The notes below the pieces were generated by a model. It saw nothing but the letters and a program-made list of their open reading frames with translations. It was not told the DNA's origin and searched no databases. 64,000 bases of DNA from Chloracidobacterium sp. N (GTDB lineage: Bacteria; Acidobacteriota; Blastocatellia; Chloracidobacteriales; Chloracidobacteriaceae): the NCBI RefSeq assembly GCF_018304765.1, contig NZ_CP072642.1, positions 355,501 through 419,500 on the forward strand. Direction: 5' to 3'. Of the stretch, positions 19,196-28,930 are shown piece after piece. The position numbers and the translations under genes are program-made. Positions within the stretch are counted from its first letter, which is position 1. Each line of letters begins with the position of its first letter.

Positions 19196-20281
19196 CTACG
19201 GGCAGCGTTCTTCCAGGTCGCGGGCGACGCTCGAAGTGGCATCCAATCCGACGCAGCCCCGCACCGGATCGTAGCGGTAGGGGATGCCGGCCGGGTCAAG
19301 CGGTGCCCGGTCATAGCGCCCGAAGCGCCTTTCAAAATCCTGGTGAAACAGCGCCAGCGGCCGCCCCATCGTGTCGTAGGCTTCGTCCCGGTGCGCGGCC
19401 AGAAGCGGATACAGCTCGGCAAAGCTGGCCGGGTTGCGCTGGTAGGTTTCGCGGAAACGCCCGATCATCCGCTCCATGAAGTCGCGTTCATCGAGTGAGG
19501 TGAGTTGTTGCAGCCGCCATTCGGCGCTCAGTCGTGCGCCTTCATGTTCAGCTTCGTCGCGCAGCTTCTGAAACAGCAGATAGGAGGTCCGGCGATCGCC
19601 CCCACGGGTTTTGGCCGCGCCGACCATGACGGCTGTCCAGTCCCGGTCGTTGGGGCTGATGGCCAAGGCTGAAGCCCGCTCGTAGGCTTCGGCGCATTCG
19701 TCGTACCGTTTGGCCCGCCAGCAGATGGCCCCATAGTCCGACCACAGCCGGAACAGGGTTTTCTGATCGGTTTGCACGGCAATGCCCTTGCGCAGAAGCG
19801 CCAGCGCCGCATCGTAGTCAAACTCGGCAAGGAAAATCGCTCCCGTCCGGTAGGCGGCCGTGAAGTTCGGGTCAACCGTCGTGGTGATGTTGAGCAGCGG
19901 TTCCAGCAGGGGCATGTCGTCCCGGGAAAGCTTTGAAAAATCCACCGCCCCTTCGCCGGTCAAGCCCCCGCCGAGCTTGCGTCCGAAATACTGAACGGTA
20001 CGAATCCAGTAGAGGTCAGAAACGACGCCGTCGAAGCCAAACGACAGACGGCGTACGGTCTCGCCCGACTGCACATAGAGCGTTTCCTCGATGGCGCGGT
20101 TCCGGCTGAAGGTGGCGTCGAGCCGCACCTGCAGGGGATAGAGGCTGGCGAGACCAATGAACACAACGCCCCAGTACAGATAGGCCCGCCACTGCCCGGG
20201 GGAGGTCGTGGATGCGGCTGCCGATGCGGCTGTCGTTGCCATGGCGTCCTTGCCGAAGGGCTTTTGCCCCGAAGGGATCAC
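19196..20281 (-). CDS. Membrane-anchored TPR-like protein of unknown function
   Basis: A 361-residue protein with one N-terminal transmembrane segment (YLYWGVVFIGLASLYPLQV) followed by a helical, TPR-like region. Examples are FDYDAALALLRKGIAVQ and KRYDECAEAYERASALA. The segment FGFDGVVSDLYWIRTVQYFG resembles proteins found beside ABC-2 permeases, but I cannot name the family. The start is a GTG whose last three bases with the next A overlap the permease stop (GTGA), a sign of translational coupling. An ATG 13 codons later (MATTAAS) is an alternative. It probably works with the permease. Confidence 0.65.
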   Translation of the reverse strand: MIPSGQKPFGKDAMATTAASAAASTTSPGQWRAYLYWGVVFIGLASLYPLQVRLDATFSRNRAIEETLYVQSGETVRRLSFGFDGVVSDLYWIRTVQYFGRKLGGGLTGEGAVDFSKLSRDDMPLLEPLLNITTTVDPNFTAAYRTGAIFLAEFDYDAALALLRKGIAVQTDQKTLFRLWSDYGAICWRAKRYDECAEAYERASALAISPNDRDWTAVMVGAAKTRGGDRRTSYLLFQKLRDEAEHEGARLSAEWRLQQLTSLDERDFMERMIGRFRETYQRNPASFAELYPLLAAHRDEAYDTMGRPLALFHQDFERRFGRYDRAPLDPAGIPYRYDPVRGCVGLDATSSVARDLEERCP

Positions 20282-21072
20282 TTGAAGTTGCGGCGCTCAA
20301 AAATGTAGAGCGTCAGGGACAGCAGAATACTCAGGTACACGACGCCATACAGGCAACTGAGGGCCATCTGGGTGCCCGTAATGGGAATGCCGTGGGCCGT
20401 GCGCGTGATGAAGTTGAAGTTGTGCAGGTTGGGCAGCAGGTAGTACAGCCCCCAGAGCACAATCTGCGTAATGCGCAGTGAGGGGTAGGTCTCGACGTTC
20501 AGCACATCGGCAAAGAGCTTGATGTCCGGGGTGAAGTTGCAAATCAGGTAACTGACGATGCTGAACAGGGTGGCCAGCGCCGGTGTTGTGAACGACGAAA
20601 AGAGCAGCGCCAGGGCCGTTGCCAGCAGGAGTTCGATGTAAAGCAGAAAAGCCGCCGGAATGATGCCGAATGGAGAGGGATCGGTCGGTCGGCGGACGTA
20701 GAACAACGCCACGAGCAGGGCGATGAGCATGACGGTGCAGTTGACCAGCAGCGTCAGCGACAGGCCGAAAAACTTGCCCAGAATGAACTCATACCGGTGC
20801 AGTGGCTTGGAAAGCACCGTGTAAATCGTACGCCGCTCGATTTCCTTGTACACCAGCCCGGTGCCAATAAAGACGGCAATCAGGTATCCAAACAGCAGCA
20901 ACGTGCTCAGTCCGAGGTCCACCATGGCCTTGCGTTCCTGATTGATGGACAACTCCCCAATGAGCAACGACGCCGCGATGAGAATCAGGACGGCCACAAC
21001 CAGGTTGTAGAGCACCTTGTCGCGCACGGACTCCCGAAAGGTGTTGAGCGCCACCGTGGAAATCTGCTTCAT
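20278..21072 (-). CDS. ABC-2 type transporter permease
   Basis: A 264-residue membrane protein with about six hydrophobic segments and the N-terminal TVALNTFRESVRDKVLYNLVV typical of ABC-2 export permeases. It also has GTGLVYKEIERRTIYTVLSKPLHRYEFILGKFFGL, the conserved loop of NatB/NosY-like permeases. The ATPase subunit is not adjacent; upstream on the minus strand is an intergenic gap shared with folP. The following gene overlaps its stop by four bases. The exported substrate is unknown. Confidence 0.85.
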   Translation of the reverse strand: MKQISTVALNTFRESVRDKVLYNLVVAVLILIAASLLIGELSINQERKAMVDLGLSTLLLFGYLIAVFIGTGLVYKEIERRTIYTVLSKPLHRYEFILGKFFGLSLTLLVNCTVMLIALLVALFYVRRPTDPSPFGIIPAAFLLYIELLLATALALLFSSFTTPALATLFSIVSYLICNFTPDIKLFADVLNVETYPSLRITQIVLWGLYYLLPNLHNFNFITRTAHGIPITGTQMALSCLYGVVYLSILLSLTLYIFERRNFK

Positions 21073-21165
21073 TGCTTCAAACCCGTATGACAGAAACGGG
21101 CCGTTCTCCCCAAACGTTGTGGATGCCGGCAATTATCCCCCTACCGGCGGGAGCAAGGCAAGCGG

Positions 21166-22077
21166 ATGACATCCCCTGATATGGCCAATGGTCTGGCGGT
21201 CGTGGCCCGCCGCCCTTACGCCTGGCGGCTTCGCCGGGGCGTCCTGACGCTGGGTGACAAAACCCGCCTGATGGGCATCATCAACGTCACACCGGATTCG
21301 TTTTCCGACGGCGGACGCTACACCACCGTCGAAGCCGCCGTGGCTGAGGCGCAACGGCTTGTCACCGAGGGGGCTGACATTCTGGACATTGGCGGGGAAT
21401 CCACCCGCCCCGGCGCGCAAACGGTGGATGAGTCCGAGGAAATGGCGCGGGTCATTCCTGTGATCGAAGCCGTAGCCCAGGCTGTGGACGTGCCGCTTTC
21501 GATAGACACCTACAAGGCTTCCGTCGCCGAAGCCGCACTAGCGGCCGGGGCGGTAGTGGTTAATGACATTTCGGGTTTTCGTTTTGATGCCCGCATGCCG
21601 GAGGTCATCGCGCGGCATGGCGCCGGCGTTGTGGTGATGCACAGTCGCGGCACGCCCGGCGCCCTGCACGGCTTGTCTCCGGTGCTGGACATTCTGGCGG
21701 ATGTCACGGCCAGCTTTGAGCGCAGCCTGGAGGTCGCCCGCACGGCCGGTATCGGCCTGGACAGCATCGTGTTCGATCCCGGACTGGGTTTCGGCAAGAC
21801 TCTGGAAGACAACCTGTGGCTGCTGGCCAGCTTACCGCGCCTTGCCACGCTGGGGCGGCCGCTGCTCGTCGGTCCGTCGCGCAAGTCCTTCATCGGCAAG
21901 GTGACAGGGAAAGCCGACCCCTCCGACCGGCTTCTGGGAACCGCCGCCAGTGTGGCTTTGGCGATTGCCGGCGGCGCGCATATCGTCCGTGTCCACGACG
22001 TGGCCGCCATGCGCGAATGTGCGGCGCTGGTGGATGCCGTCCGCACCACTGTTTTTCCAACCGGCGAGCCGGGGTAA
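21166..22077 (+). CDS. folP: Dihydropteroate synthase
   Basis: A 303-residue DHPS, which joins pterin diphosphate with p-aminobenzoate in folate synthesis and is the sulfonamide target. Signatures are LMGIINVTPDSFSDGG, DILDIGGESTRPGA, PLSIDTYKASVAEAAL, VVNDISGFRFD, DPGLGFGKTLEDN and GPSRKSFIGKVTG. About 20 residues precede the core. An ATG five codons downstream (MANGLAVV) could be the true start, since no strong ribosome-binding site marks the first. It stands alone on the plus strand, converging on rsfS. Confidence 0.96.
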   Translation: MTSPDMANGLAVVARRPYAWRLRRGVLTLGDKTRLMGIINVTPDSFSDGGRYTTVEAAVAEAQRLVTEGADILDIGGESTRPGAQTVDESEEMARVIPVIEAVAQAVDVPLSIDTYKASVAEAALAAGAVVVNDISGFRFDARMPEVIARHGAGVVVMHSRGTPGALHGLSPVLDILADVTASFERSLEVARTAGIGLDSIVFDPGLGFGKTLEDNLWLLASLPRLATLGRPLLVGPSRKSFIGKVTGKADPSDRLLGTAASVALAIAGGAHIVRVHDVAAMRECAALVDAVRTTVFPTGEPG

Positions 22078-22098
22078 CGACACCACAACCGGCCGGCG

Positions 22099-22536
22099 TC
22101 ACATCACCGGCAGGGATTCACCTTCTGAAATGGCCAGTTTTCCGGCGTCGCTCCACAGGCGTTCAAGGCCGTAAAAGTCGCGCTGCTCCGGCGTGAAGAC
22201 GTGGACGATGAAATCGCCGTAGTCCATCAGCACCCACTGCCCGTCGGCATAGCCTTCGATGTGGCGGGGATAGGTTTTGAGCAGCCCCAGTTGGCGTTCC
22301 ACCTCATCGGCCAGCGCCTGCGCGTGGCGCGAAGACGTGCCCGTGGCAATGATGAAGTAATCGGCAATCGAGGTCAGCCGACCGATGTCCAGAACCACCG
22401 GCGCGACGGCCTTCTTTTCCTGCAGGGCATGAATCGCCTGCCACACCCGCCGGTCTTCGACCTTGGGCGGCGTGGTTTCGGCGGGGACGGCCGGTTTACG
22501 TACGGGGAGACGTGGAGCAATGTCGTTCGTCATCAA
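22099..22536 (-). CDS. rsfS: Ribosomal silencing factor RsfS
   Basis: A 145-residue member of the RsfS/Iojap family, which binds ribosomal protein uL14 and blocks subunit joining under starvation. The core is AIHALQEKKAVAPVVLDIGRLTSIADYFIIATGTSSRHAQALADEV, then GYADGQWVLMDYGDFIVHVFTPEQRDFYGLERLW; all match well. A Pro-rich N-terminal extension of about 30 residues precedes it. It overlaps the nadD stop by four bases. The nadD-rsfS pairing is common in bacteria. Confidence 0.93.
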   Translation of the reverse strand: MMTNDIAPRLPVRKPAVPAETTPPKVEDRRVWQAIHALQEKKAVAPVVLDIGRLTSIADYFIIATGTSSRHAQALADEVERQLGLLKTYPRHIEGYADGQWVLMDYGDFIVHVFTPEQRDFYGLERLWSDAGKLAISEGESLPVM

Positions 22537-23324
22537 GCGTGGTATCCGTTCGAGTAAAGTCCATAGACATGAATATACCGCTCCACGAGCGGCGGTACGA
22601 AGCGGGCAATGGAACGACCTTCGCTGACGGCCTGCCGGATGTCCGTCGCTGAGACATCAAGGGCAAACAAATCGGTCAGGAAAACGTGCATGCCGGTTTC
22701 GCCCAGGTTGCTCGTGACGGCCCGCTGGCTGGCCCGTCCGCCCCGCAGGTCAATGACCCGTCCTGCGCCGTACTGCCCGGCCAGCGTGGCGAGGTCGCCG
22801 ACTTCATACTTCGGGCGCGTCATGACGATGAGGTGGCAACTGTCGAGCAGGGTTTGGTAACGCTCCCACTTGGGCAGGCTGGCAAAGGAATCCGCGCCCA
22901 TCATAAAGAACAGGTGCGTCTCGTCGCCATAGGTCCGGCGCAGGGTCGCAACCGTGTCAGCGGTGTAGGGGCGCTCCGGCGCAAAGATTTCCACCATGGA
23001 GACGCGGGCAATGTCCATCTGGAGCGTGGCCAGCACGGTCATCGCATAGCGGTGGTAGGCCGAGGTTACACGGTCGAAGTCCTTGTGAGGTGGGCTGTAG
23101 GTCGGGATGAACAGCAGTTCGTCGAAGTTGAAGATGGCCGCCAGACTTTCTGCCAGCCGCAGGTGGCCGTAGTGGATGGGGTCAAACGTGCCGCCCAGCA
23201 GCCCCACCCGCCGCCGGCGGGTGGCCGTGGGAGGTTGCGGCTGAGCCGCCGGTACGGTGCTTTCCGGTGCAGCGCCGGCCGGTGATGTGCTGGGACGACT
23301 AGGCTTTCGGGTGCGTCCGGTCAT
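22533..23324 (-). CDS. nadD: Nicotinate-nucleotide adenylyltransferase
   Basis: A 263-residue NadD, which makes nicotinic acid adenine dinucleotide in NAD synthesis. The nucleotidyltransferase motif is [20 protein letters not shown], with T/HxGH, and the C-terminal ISATDIR-type motif reads [30 protein letters not shown]. About 38 low-complexity Pro/Ser/Arg residues precede the core. That extension overlaps the xer stop by 26 bp, and a GTG exists exactly at VGLLGG, so the real protein may start there (about 225 residues). nadK at 35.7 kb is a later step of the same pathway. Confidence 0.93.
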   Translation of the reverse strand: MTGRTRKPSRPSTSPAGAAPESTVPAAQPQPPTATRRRRVGLLGGTFDPIHYGHLRLAESLAAIFNFDELLFIPTYSPPHKDFDRVTSAYHRYAMTVLATLQMDIARVSMVEIFAPERPYTADTVATLRRTYGDETHLFFMMGADSFASLPKWERYQTLLDSCHLIVMTRPKYEVGDLATLAGQYGAGRVIDLRGGRASQRAVTSNLGETGMHVFLTDLFALDVSATDIRQAVSEGRSIARFVPPLVERYIHVYGLYSNGYHA

Positions 23325-24234
23325 AGACCTCCATCAGGCGGTCGGTCGAAACGTGCAGGTACTGTTGCGTGGTCGTCAGCCGCGCGTGCCCCAGCAGTTC
23401 CTGAATGGCGCGCAGGTCGGCCCCGGCATCGAGCAGATGCGTGGCAAACGAATGCCGCAGGCTGTGGGGGCTGATGTGGTGCAGATCACTGCACTGCCGG
23501 ATGTATTTGTCAATCAGACGCCCGACGGAACGGGTTGTCAGCCGCGTGCCCTGGTAGTTGAAAAACACGCCGTTGGGTTCGCGCTTGTCCTCCGGGGCAT
23601 GGGCAAGCAGTTGTCCCCGTACGCCCAGGTACAGCTCCAGTGCCTTGCGGGCATGCTCGCCAAACGGGACGATGCGTTCCTTGCGTCCCTTGCCGCGCAC
23701 CCGGACGCACTGGTTTCTGAAGTCAATGTCTTCGAGATTCATGCCGACCAGCTCCGACACGCGCACGCCGGTGGCATAGAGCATTTCCAGAATGGCCCGG
23801 TCGCGTTTGCCCAGTACGGTTTCGAGGTCAGGCATTTCCACGAACCGCATGGCTTCTTCGACGGTCAGGTGGTTGGGCAGCTTGCGCTCCAGACGCGGCG
23901 AGGCCACGAGTTGCGCCGGGTTGAGTTCCAGAACGCCCTCCCGGCAGAGATGGCGGAAAAAGGCGCGCAGCGTGGCCAGTTTGCGGGCAATGGAGGTTTT
24001 TTTCTTCTTCTTTTCGTACAGCGTGGCGAGGTATTCCCGGATGGTGATGTTGTCAATGTCGTGGATGCTGACCTGACGCCGGACGCCCTGGGCATTTGGC
24101 GGACAGAGAAAGTCGTAAAACTGCTCCAAATCCCCCATGTAGCACCGCAGGGTGTGCGCAGAAGCATTGCGTTCATACATCAGAAACTTTTTGAAATCCT
24201 CGATGTAATCGGCCAGCGTCGGCGCTTCCGTCAT
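23299..24234 (-). CDS. Tyrosine recombinase XerC/XerD type
   Basis: A 311-residue site-specific tyrosine recombinase, the size of XerC and XerD, which resolve chromosome dimers at dif. The N-terminal SAM-like DNA-binding part covers residues 5-100. The catalytic part has the first Arg in [12 protein letters not shown], the Lys in [24 protein letters not shown] (H-x2-R), [16 protein letters not shown] with His, and the Tyr nucleophile. All six catalytic residues are visible. A run of five lysines sits in the linker near residue 75. Whether it is XerC or XerD cannot be decided here; only one is in the window. The longer upstream open frame overlaps bioF and is not coding. Confidence 0.9.
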   Translation of the reverse strand: MTEAPTLADYIEDFKKFLMYERNASAHTLRCYMGDLEQFYDFLCPPNAQGVRRQVSIHDIDNITIREYLATLYEKKKKKTSIARKLATLRAFFRHLCREGVLELNPAQLVASPRLERKLPNHLTVEEAMRFVEMPDLETVLGKRDRAILEMLYATGVRVSELVGMNLEDIDFRNQCVRVRGKGRKERIVPFGEHARKALELYLGVRGQLLAHAPEDKREPNGVFFNYQGTRLTTRSVGRLIDKYIRQCSDLHHISPHSLRHSFATHLLDAGADLRAIQELLGHARLTTTQQYLHVSTDRLMEVYDRTHPKA

Positions 24235-24327
24235 GCCCGTTGCAACGCCTCCCCATCCGGTTTGCAAGATAGCTCTGCTATTGTGCGTCACGCGCGATCC
24301 CCTCGCAACGGGCGCTGCCCTGCCACG

Positions 24328-25560
24328 ATGAACAGCACAACGGTTTTGGGCACAACCACGATGACCCTGAGCCAGCTTCAGACCGAACTCACCGCCGAGC
24401 TGGATGCCATCCGGGCCGCCGGCCGGTGGCGTGAACTGCGCCCGGCGCAGGCTCCGCCAGCCGTGACCTTCGTCTGCGAAGGGCAACGGTGGATCAACTT
24501 TTCCAGCAACGATTATCTGGGGTTGTCCACGCATCCGCGCCTGATCGCGGCCGCCCAGGCGGCCACGGCCGAGTGGGGCACCGGGGCGACAGCAAGCCGC
24601 CTGATTTGCGGCACGCTCGACCTGCACCGCTCCCTGGAAGAAGCCCTTGTCGCCTTCAAGGTTGGCGGACATCCCGGCTACCGCGCCCTGCTGTTCAACA
24701 GCGGCTACCACGCCAACCTGTCCCTGCTGACGGCGCTGACCGACGCGCAGGACGTGATCTTTTCCGATGCCCTCAACCATGCCAGCCTGATTGACGGCTG
24801 CCGTCTGAGCCGGGCGACGACCGTCGTGTATCGGCACAACGACCTGGACGACCTGCGCGCCAAACTCACCCGGTACGGGCAGGCGCGGCGCAGGCTCATC
24901 GTCACGGAAGCGGTGTTTTCAATGGATGGGGATGTCGCACCACTGGCTGACATACTGACCTTGGCGGAAACCTTTGGGGCGTGGGTCGTACTCGATGAAG
25001 CCCATGCCACGGGCGTGTTGGGTCCACAGGGAAGAGGTCTGGCGGCGCAGCTTGACCACACCGGCCGCCCGATCATCGTGATGGGCACGCTTGGCAAAGC
25101 TCTGGGCAGCTTCGGGGCGTTTGTCGTCGCGCCGGCCGTGGTCATCGAACTGCTCATCAACCGGGCGCGGCCGTTCATCTTCACCACGGCCCTGCCGCCA
25201 GCGCCCGTTGCGGCGGCGCTGGAAGCCGTGCGCCTGCTTATGGAAAGCGATGCCCTGGTGGAAGGGCTGCATTGCAACATCAAGCACATGGCAACGGCGC
25301 TGGGGTTTTCACCGGACTGGACTACACCGGTTTTTCCGGTGGTGCTGGGCGCGGAAGCGGCGACCATGCGTGCCATGCAGGACTTGCAGGCGGCCGGGTT
25401 CCATGTGGTGGGGATTCGCCCGCCCACCGTCCCGCCTGGCGCGTGCCGTCTGCGCCTGACGGTGACGGCGGCCCACACGCCGGCGCAGATCGCAGACGTG
25501 GCGGCTGCTGTCCGGTCAGTGATGCCGGCTTCCAGTCTCGTTCGGGCGACTCATTCGTAG
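24328..25560 (+). CDS. bioF: 8-amino-7-oxononanoate synthase (alpha-oxoamine synthase family)
   Basis: A 410-residue PLP enzyme of the alpha-oxoamine synthase family. BioF condenses pimeloyl-ACP or -CoA with alanine in biotin synthesis; KBL and others are close relatives. Signatures are [76 protein letters not shown] and the PLP lysine in [15 protein letters not shown]. Two in-frame ATGs are possible; the second, 11 codons on, gives 399 residues. The long frame further upstream is antisense to xer. No other bio genes are adjacent, so the substrate assignment rests on sequence pattern alone. It converges on the permease gene, overlapping it by 10 bp. Confidence 0.85.
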   Translation: MNSTTVLGTTTMTLSQLQTELTAELDAIRAAGRWRELRPAQAPPAVTFVCEGQRWINFSSNDYLGLSTHPRLIAAAQAATAEWGTGATASRLICGTLDLHRSLEEALVAFKVGGHPGYRALLFNSGYHANLSLLTALTDAQDVIFSDALNHASLIDGCRLSRATTVVYRHNDLDDLRAKLTRYGQARRRLIVTEAVFSMDGDVAPLADILTLAETFGAWVVLDEAHATGVLGPQGRGLAAQLDHTGRPIIVMGTLGKALGSFGAFVVAPAVVIELLINRARPFIFTTALPPAPVAAALEAVRLLMESDALVEGLHCNIKHMATALGFSPDWTTPVFPVVLGAEAATMRAMQDLQAAGFHVVGIRPPTVPPGACRLRLTVTAAHTPAQIADVAAAVRSVMPASSLVRATHS

Positions 25561-26804
25561 CGCAGGGCTTCGGCCGGGTCGAGATAGGCTGCCTTGATGG
25601 CTGGAATGAGGCCGGCAATGAGGCCAATGCCGACCGAAATCCCGAATCCGATGCTGACCCACAGCATGGAGACGCTGGAGGGCAAATCCGGGATGGTCAG
25701 GTTGATGATTTGACTGAGCCCCAGCCCGGCGAGAATCCCGATGCACCCGCCTAGGCCGGTCAGCGACATGGCTTCAATCAGGAACTGCATGATGATGTCC
25801 CGCCGCCGCGCCCCAAGCGCGCGCCGGGTGCCGATTTCCTTGGTGCGCTCGGTGACGGACACCAGCATGATGTTCAAAACGCCAATCCCGCCGATGAGCA
25901 GCGCCATGCCGGAAATCGGGACGACAATCGCCGCCAAAACCAGGGTGATTTTCCCAAAGCCTTCTTTCTCGGCCGTCGGGGTCGAAAGATGAAAGTCGTC
26001 CGGTTTGTAAAACGGTACGTTGCGCCGCTTGCGCAGCAGCCGCGTCACGTCGTCCACCATGCGGTCGAGCTGCCCGTCCTTGGCCTTGGCCACAATCATG
26101 TAGTTTTTGTCCCGTGGGTAGAGCCGGCGGTACGTGGCGTGGGGAATGATGGCGCAGTTGTCCTCCCAGTTGGCGCCGGGAAACATGCCGCGCGCCGCGC
26201 TCTTTTCCAGCACGCCGACAACCCGGAAGATTTGCCCGTTGATGGTGAATTCGTTGCCGACGGCTTCCGTCGTGCCGAAAAGCGTTTCGGCCGTGTCATA
26301 GCCGATGACGGCCACCGACACCCCATGCCGGCTTTCGACTTCGGTATAGTAACGCCCGGTCAACATCTGCATGTTGCGCGCTTCGAGAAAGGCCGGATCG
26401 CCGCCGCGCAAGACCGGATTGTTGGCCTGACGGTCACGGTATTTCAGGATGGGCGCATCGCGACTACCCGGCCAGCGGCCCAGACAGGCCGTGGCGGCCG
26501 CCACGCTCGGCAGCTCGGCGACGGCCAGCCCGTCTTCGTAGGTCAGGTCCTTGCGTTGCCGCTCTTCAAACGTCGGTTCGCGTGGGCCGCCGAAGTCCAG
26601 CTTGGAGATGAAGATGGTGTTCGTGCCGAAGCGTTCGACCATGGCGGCAAAGCTTTTTTCCAGGCCCGTAATGACCGAAGACACGAGGATGACGGAGGTC
26701 GTTCCGATGATGACCCCCAGAACCGTCAGCAATGACCGGAACTTGTGCGCGCCAATGGTGGCGATGGCCTGCCCGAAGCTTTCCCGAACACTGTACAGCA
26801 GCAA
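25551..26804 (-). CDS. MacB-like ABC transporter permease (second of a pair)
   Basis: A 417-residue permease with the MacB/FtsX layout. It has one N-terminal helix (FRSLLTVLGVIIGTTSVILVSSVITG), a large periplasmic MacB-core domain of about 240 residues, then three C-terminal helices with MLVSVTERTKEIGTRRALGARRRDIIMQFLIEA. Such proteins couple cytoplasmic ATP hydrolysis to envelope processes or export with an outer-membrane channel. The start appears to be TTG with AGGTC upstream; no in-frame ATG or GTG fits better. It lies 28 bp downstream of a paralogous permease. No ATPase or MacA-like adaptor is in view. Confidence 0.85.
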   Translation of the reverse strand: MLLYSVRESFGQAIATIGAHKFRSLLTVLGVIIGTTSVILVSSVITGLEKSFAAMVERFGTNTIFISKLDFGGPREPTFEERQRKDLTYEDGLAVAELPSVAAATACLGRWPGSRDAPILKYRDRQANNPVLRGGDPAFLEARNMQMLTGRYYTEVESRHGVSVAVIGYDTAETLFGTTEAVGNEFTINGQIFRVVGVLEKSAARGMFPGANWEDNCAIIPHATYRRLYPRDKNYMIVAKAKDGQLDRMVDDVTRLLRKRRNVPFYKPDDFHLSTPTAEKEGFGKITLVLAAIVVPISGMALLIGGIGVLNIMLVSVTERTKEIGTRRALGARRRDIIMQFLIEAMSLTGLGGCIGILAGLGLSQIINLTIPDLPSSVSMLWVSIGFGISVGIGLIAGLIPAIKAAYLDPAEALRYE

Positions 26805-26832
26805 GAACGTTGACCTGCCCTTTCTGGATGGA

Positions 26833-28074
26833 TTACTCGGCGCGGAGGGCCACGATGGGGTCGAGGTTGGCGGCGCGGTAGGCCGGGTAAATGCCGAAAA
26901 TCAGCCCGACGCTTGTCGAAACCAGCAGGGCGAGGACGACCGCCCAGACTGGCATTGAAAATGGCAATCCGAACTGCGCCGCGATCAGGAGACCAAACCA
27001 TGCGGCTGCCAGTCCCAAGACACCGCCGATGCTGGAGAGCAGGGAAGACTCCACCAGAAACTGCCACAGGATGTCGCGCCGCCGTGCGCCCAGGCTTTTG
27101 CGGATGCCGATTTCACGGGTACGCTCGGTGACGGCAACCATCATGATGTTCATGATGACGATACCGCCCACGACCAGCGAAATGGAGACCACACCCAGTG
27201 CCACGGCGGCAATGAGACCGGTCAGATTGCGCCACAGGTCTTTGACCGCGTCGGCGCCGAGGAAGGCAAAGTCGTCTTTCTGGTCGGGGCGCAGGTGGTG
27301 ACGCGCCCGCATGATACCGCGAACCTGGTCTTCCATGGCTTCGAGGGTAACGCCGGGCTGGGGCTGGAGCACAATCGCCAGGGATTGCCGCGGCCCGAAC
27401 ATCCGCAGGTGCACGGAAGGCGGAATGACCACAAAGTTGTCGCGTTCATTGCCGAGAAACGAGCCAAGCTCTTTGGAAACGCCGATGATGCGGAAAGGCT
27501 CGCCCTGGATGCGCAGTTCGCGTCCCACGGGGTTGGCTCCGCCAAAGAGCTTCTCGCGCACCTTGTAGCCCACGAACACCACGTTGGCGCGGTTTTCGTC
27601 GTCGCTTTCGATGATGAACCGCCCTTCCTCGACGTTGATGTTCCCGGCACCCATCGCCGGAATGCTGGGTGAATAACCAATGACCGAAACATTCGTCAGT
27701 TCGTTGCCGCCCTGCCGCAGGTAGGGAATGGAGGTGTCCAGCCGGATGCCCATTTCCCGCGCCAGACTGGCGCGGGCGCGCAGGTCACGGTAATCCTCCA
27801 TGGTGATGATTTTGTTTTTCTGAACCCGCAGCCACTCGTCGAGACTCATCACGATGCCATAGCGGTCGAGAATGATCGTGTTCGCCCCGAATTCCTCCTC
27901 CATCGTCTTTCCGACATAGACATTCAGTCCCTCGATGACCGCCGCCACGGCAACCACGGTCATCACGCCGAAGATGACCCCCAGCAGGGTCAGAAAGCTG
28001 CGCAGTTTGTGGGCGCGCAGGGCGTCAATGGCCAGCCGAATGGCCTCACGAAAGGGCATAGCGCCAGTGGACAT
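26833..28074 (-). CDS. MacB-like ABC transporter permease (first of a pair)
   Basis: A 413-residue paralogue of the next gene with the same layout: N-terminal LRAHKLRSFLTLLGVIFGVMTVVAVAAVIEG, a periplasmic domain of about 230 residues, and three C-terminal helices. The last include VAVTERTREIGIRKSLGARRRDILWQFLVES and FGIYPAYRAANLDPIVALRAE. The latter is the usual end of MacB-type permeases. It is the first gene of a two-gene minus-strand unit; the pair could form a heterodimer. The partner ATPase is not adjacent. A divergent gap of 191 bp separates it from the lipoprotein gene. Confidence 0.88.
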   Translation of the reverse strand: MSTGAMPFREAIRLAIDALRAHKLRSFLTLLGVIFGVMTVVAVAAVIEGLNVYVGKTMEEEFGANTIILDRYGIVMSLDEWLRVQKNKIITMEDYRDLRARASLAREMGIRLDTSIPYLRQGGNELTNVSVIGYSPSIPAMGAGNINVEEGRFIIESDDENRANVVFVGYKVREKLFGGANPVGRELRIQGEPFRIIGVSKELGSFLGNERDNFVVIPPSVHLRMFGPRQSLAIVLQPQPGVTLEAMEDQVRGIMRARHHLRPDQKDDFAFLGADAVKDLWRNLTGLIAAVALGVVSISLVVGGIVIMNIMMVAVTERTREIGIRKSLGARRRDILWQFLVESSLLSSIGGVLGLAAAWFGLLIAAQFGLPFSMPVWAVVLALLVSTSVGLIFGIYPAYRAANLDPIVALRAE

Positions 28075-28265
28075 GGAAAACCTCAGCCGAAAGTTGCCGT
28101 CCGGTGGAATCGTCCATGCGAAACGTCAGGAACCACCCACGGGTTTCAAGAATACCTGGCCGTCCCCAACGCCGGCAGTGACTCCGCCGCGGTACACATT
28201 GCGCCGCGGCACAATTCGGCGTACAACCATTTGCCTGTGAACCCAACATTGCTGTTTCCCTGCCT

Positions 28266-28901
28266 ATGATCAAACGGGTGACTCTGGCCGGTCGGCGGCT
28301 GGCATGGTGGTTGTTGGCGGTGGGGCTGACCGGCATCCTGGCCGGGCTTCCCGCCGGCTGCCGTACGCTTCAATCCCCACCGACACCGGAGTTTTTTGAC
28401 CTCATCGAGCGTTTCCTGCCGCAGTTTGACGGCTCGCGGGAGCGGGCCGGCCAGCCCCCCCTGACCCGGCAGGATGCCGAACGGCTGCTGGCCGGAGCGC
28501 ACACCGAGCGACGCTGGCAGGGACAGGGTGGGCAGGAAGTCTTCACGGTCGTCCAGCCGGTACGCCTGGGCAAGGGCATCGCCCAGTGCCGGGTGACGAT
28601 CATGGCACTGCCGGGGCAGGCGACCATTCACGGCGTCCTGTTTCAGTTGTCCGGGCTGACCGATCCGGCGCTGGCCGATGATGAAAACCGTATCATTGAC
28701 GCCTTCGTGCAGCGGTATGGCGATCCGGCGGATGTGGATGCCCCGGACATTGATCTCGTCTGGCCCCTGCCCCAGGGCGGGCTGGTGCTGCTGGCCGCCG
28801 AGGCGGATGATCCGACAACCACCTTTGCCCTGCGTCCGCTCTCCGAAGTTCCCGCCGACGAGGCGCTGGGTCACGGCGGTGAACTCCGCGACCACGATTG
28901 A
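28266..28901 (+). CDS. Hypothetical lipoprotein
   Basis: A 211-residue protein with a signal sequence and lipobox (WWLLAVGLTGILAGLPAGC, cysteine near residue 32), so probably a lipid-anchored envelope protein. The mature part has alternating strands (EVFTVVQPVRLGKGIAQCRVTIMAL, GLVLLAAEADDPTTTFALRPL). I do not recognise the family. It ends with an acidic, histidine-containing tail. It stands alone, divergent from the permeases and convergent with tRNA-Lys. Confidence 0.65.
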   Translation: MIKRVTLAGRRLAWWLLAVGLTGILAGLPAGCRTLQSPPTPEFFDLIERFLPQFDGSRERAGQPPLTRQDAERLLAGAHTERRWQGQGGQEVFTVVQPVRLGKGIAQCRVTIMALPGQATIHGVLFQLSGLTDPALADDENRIIDAFVQRYGDPADVDAPDIDLVWPLPQGGLVLLAAEADDPTTTFALRPLSEVPADEALGHGGELRDHD

Positions 28902-28930
28902 AGCGTTGCCACGACTGGTTAAAGCGCAAA

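Noticed and set aside
23299-24234. Integrase of a genomic island
   Set aside because: The size and motifs match housekeeping XerC/D. It sits in an operon-like block with nadD and rsfS, with no att repeats at the flanking genes and no phage genes.
23257-24327. Upstream extension of the bioF frame
   Set aside because: It is antisense to the xer recombinase, and bioF's own conserved start lies at 24328 or 24361.
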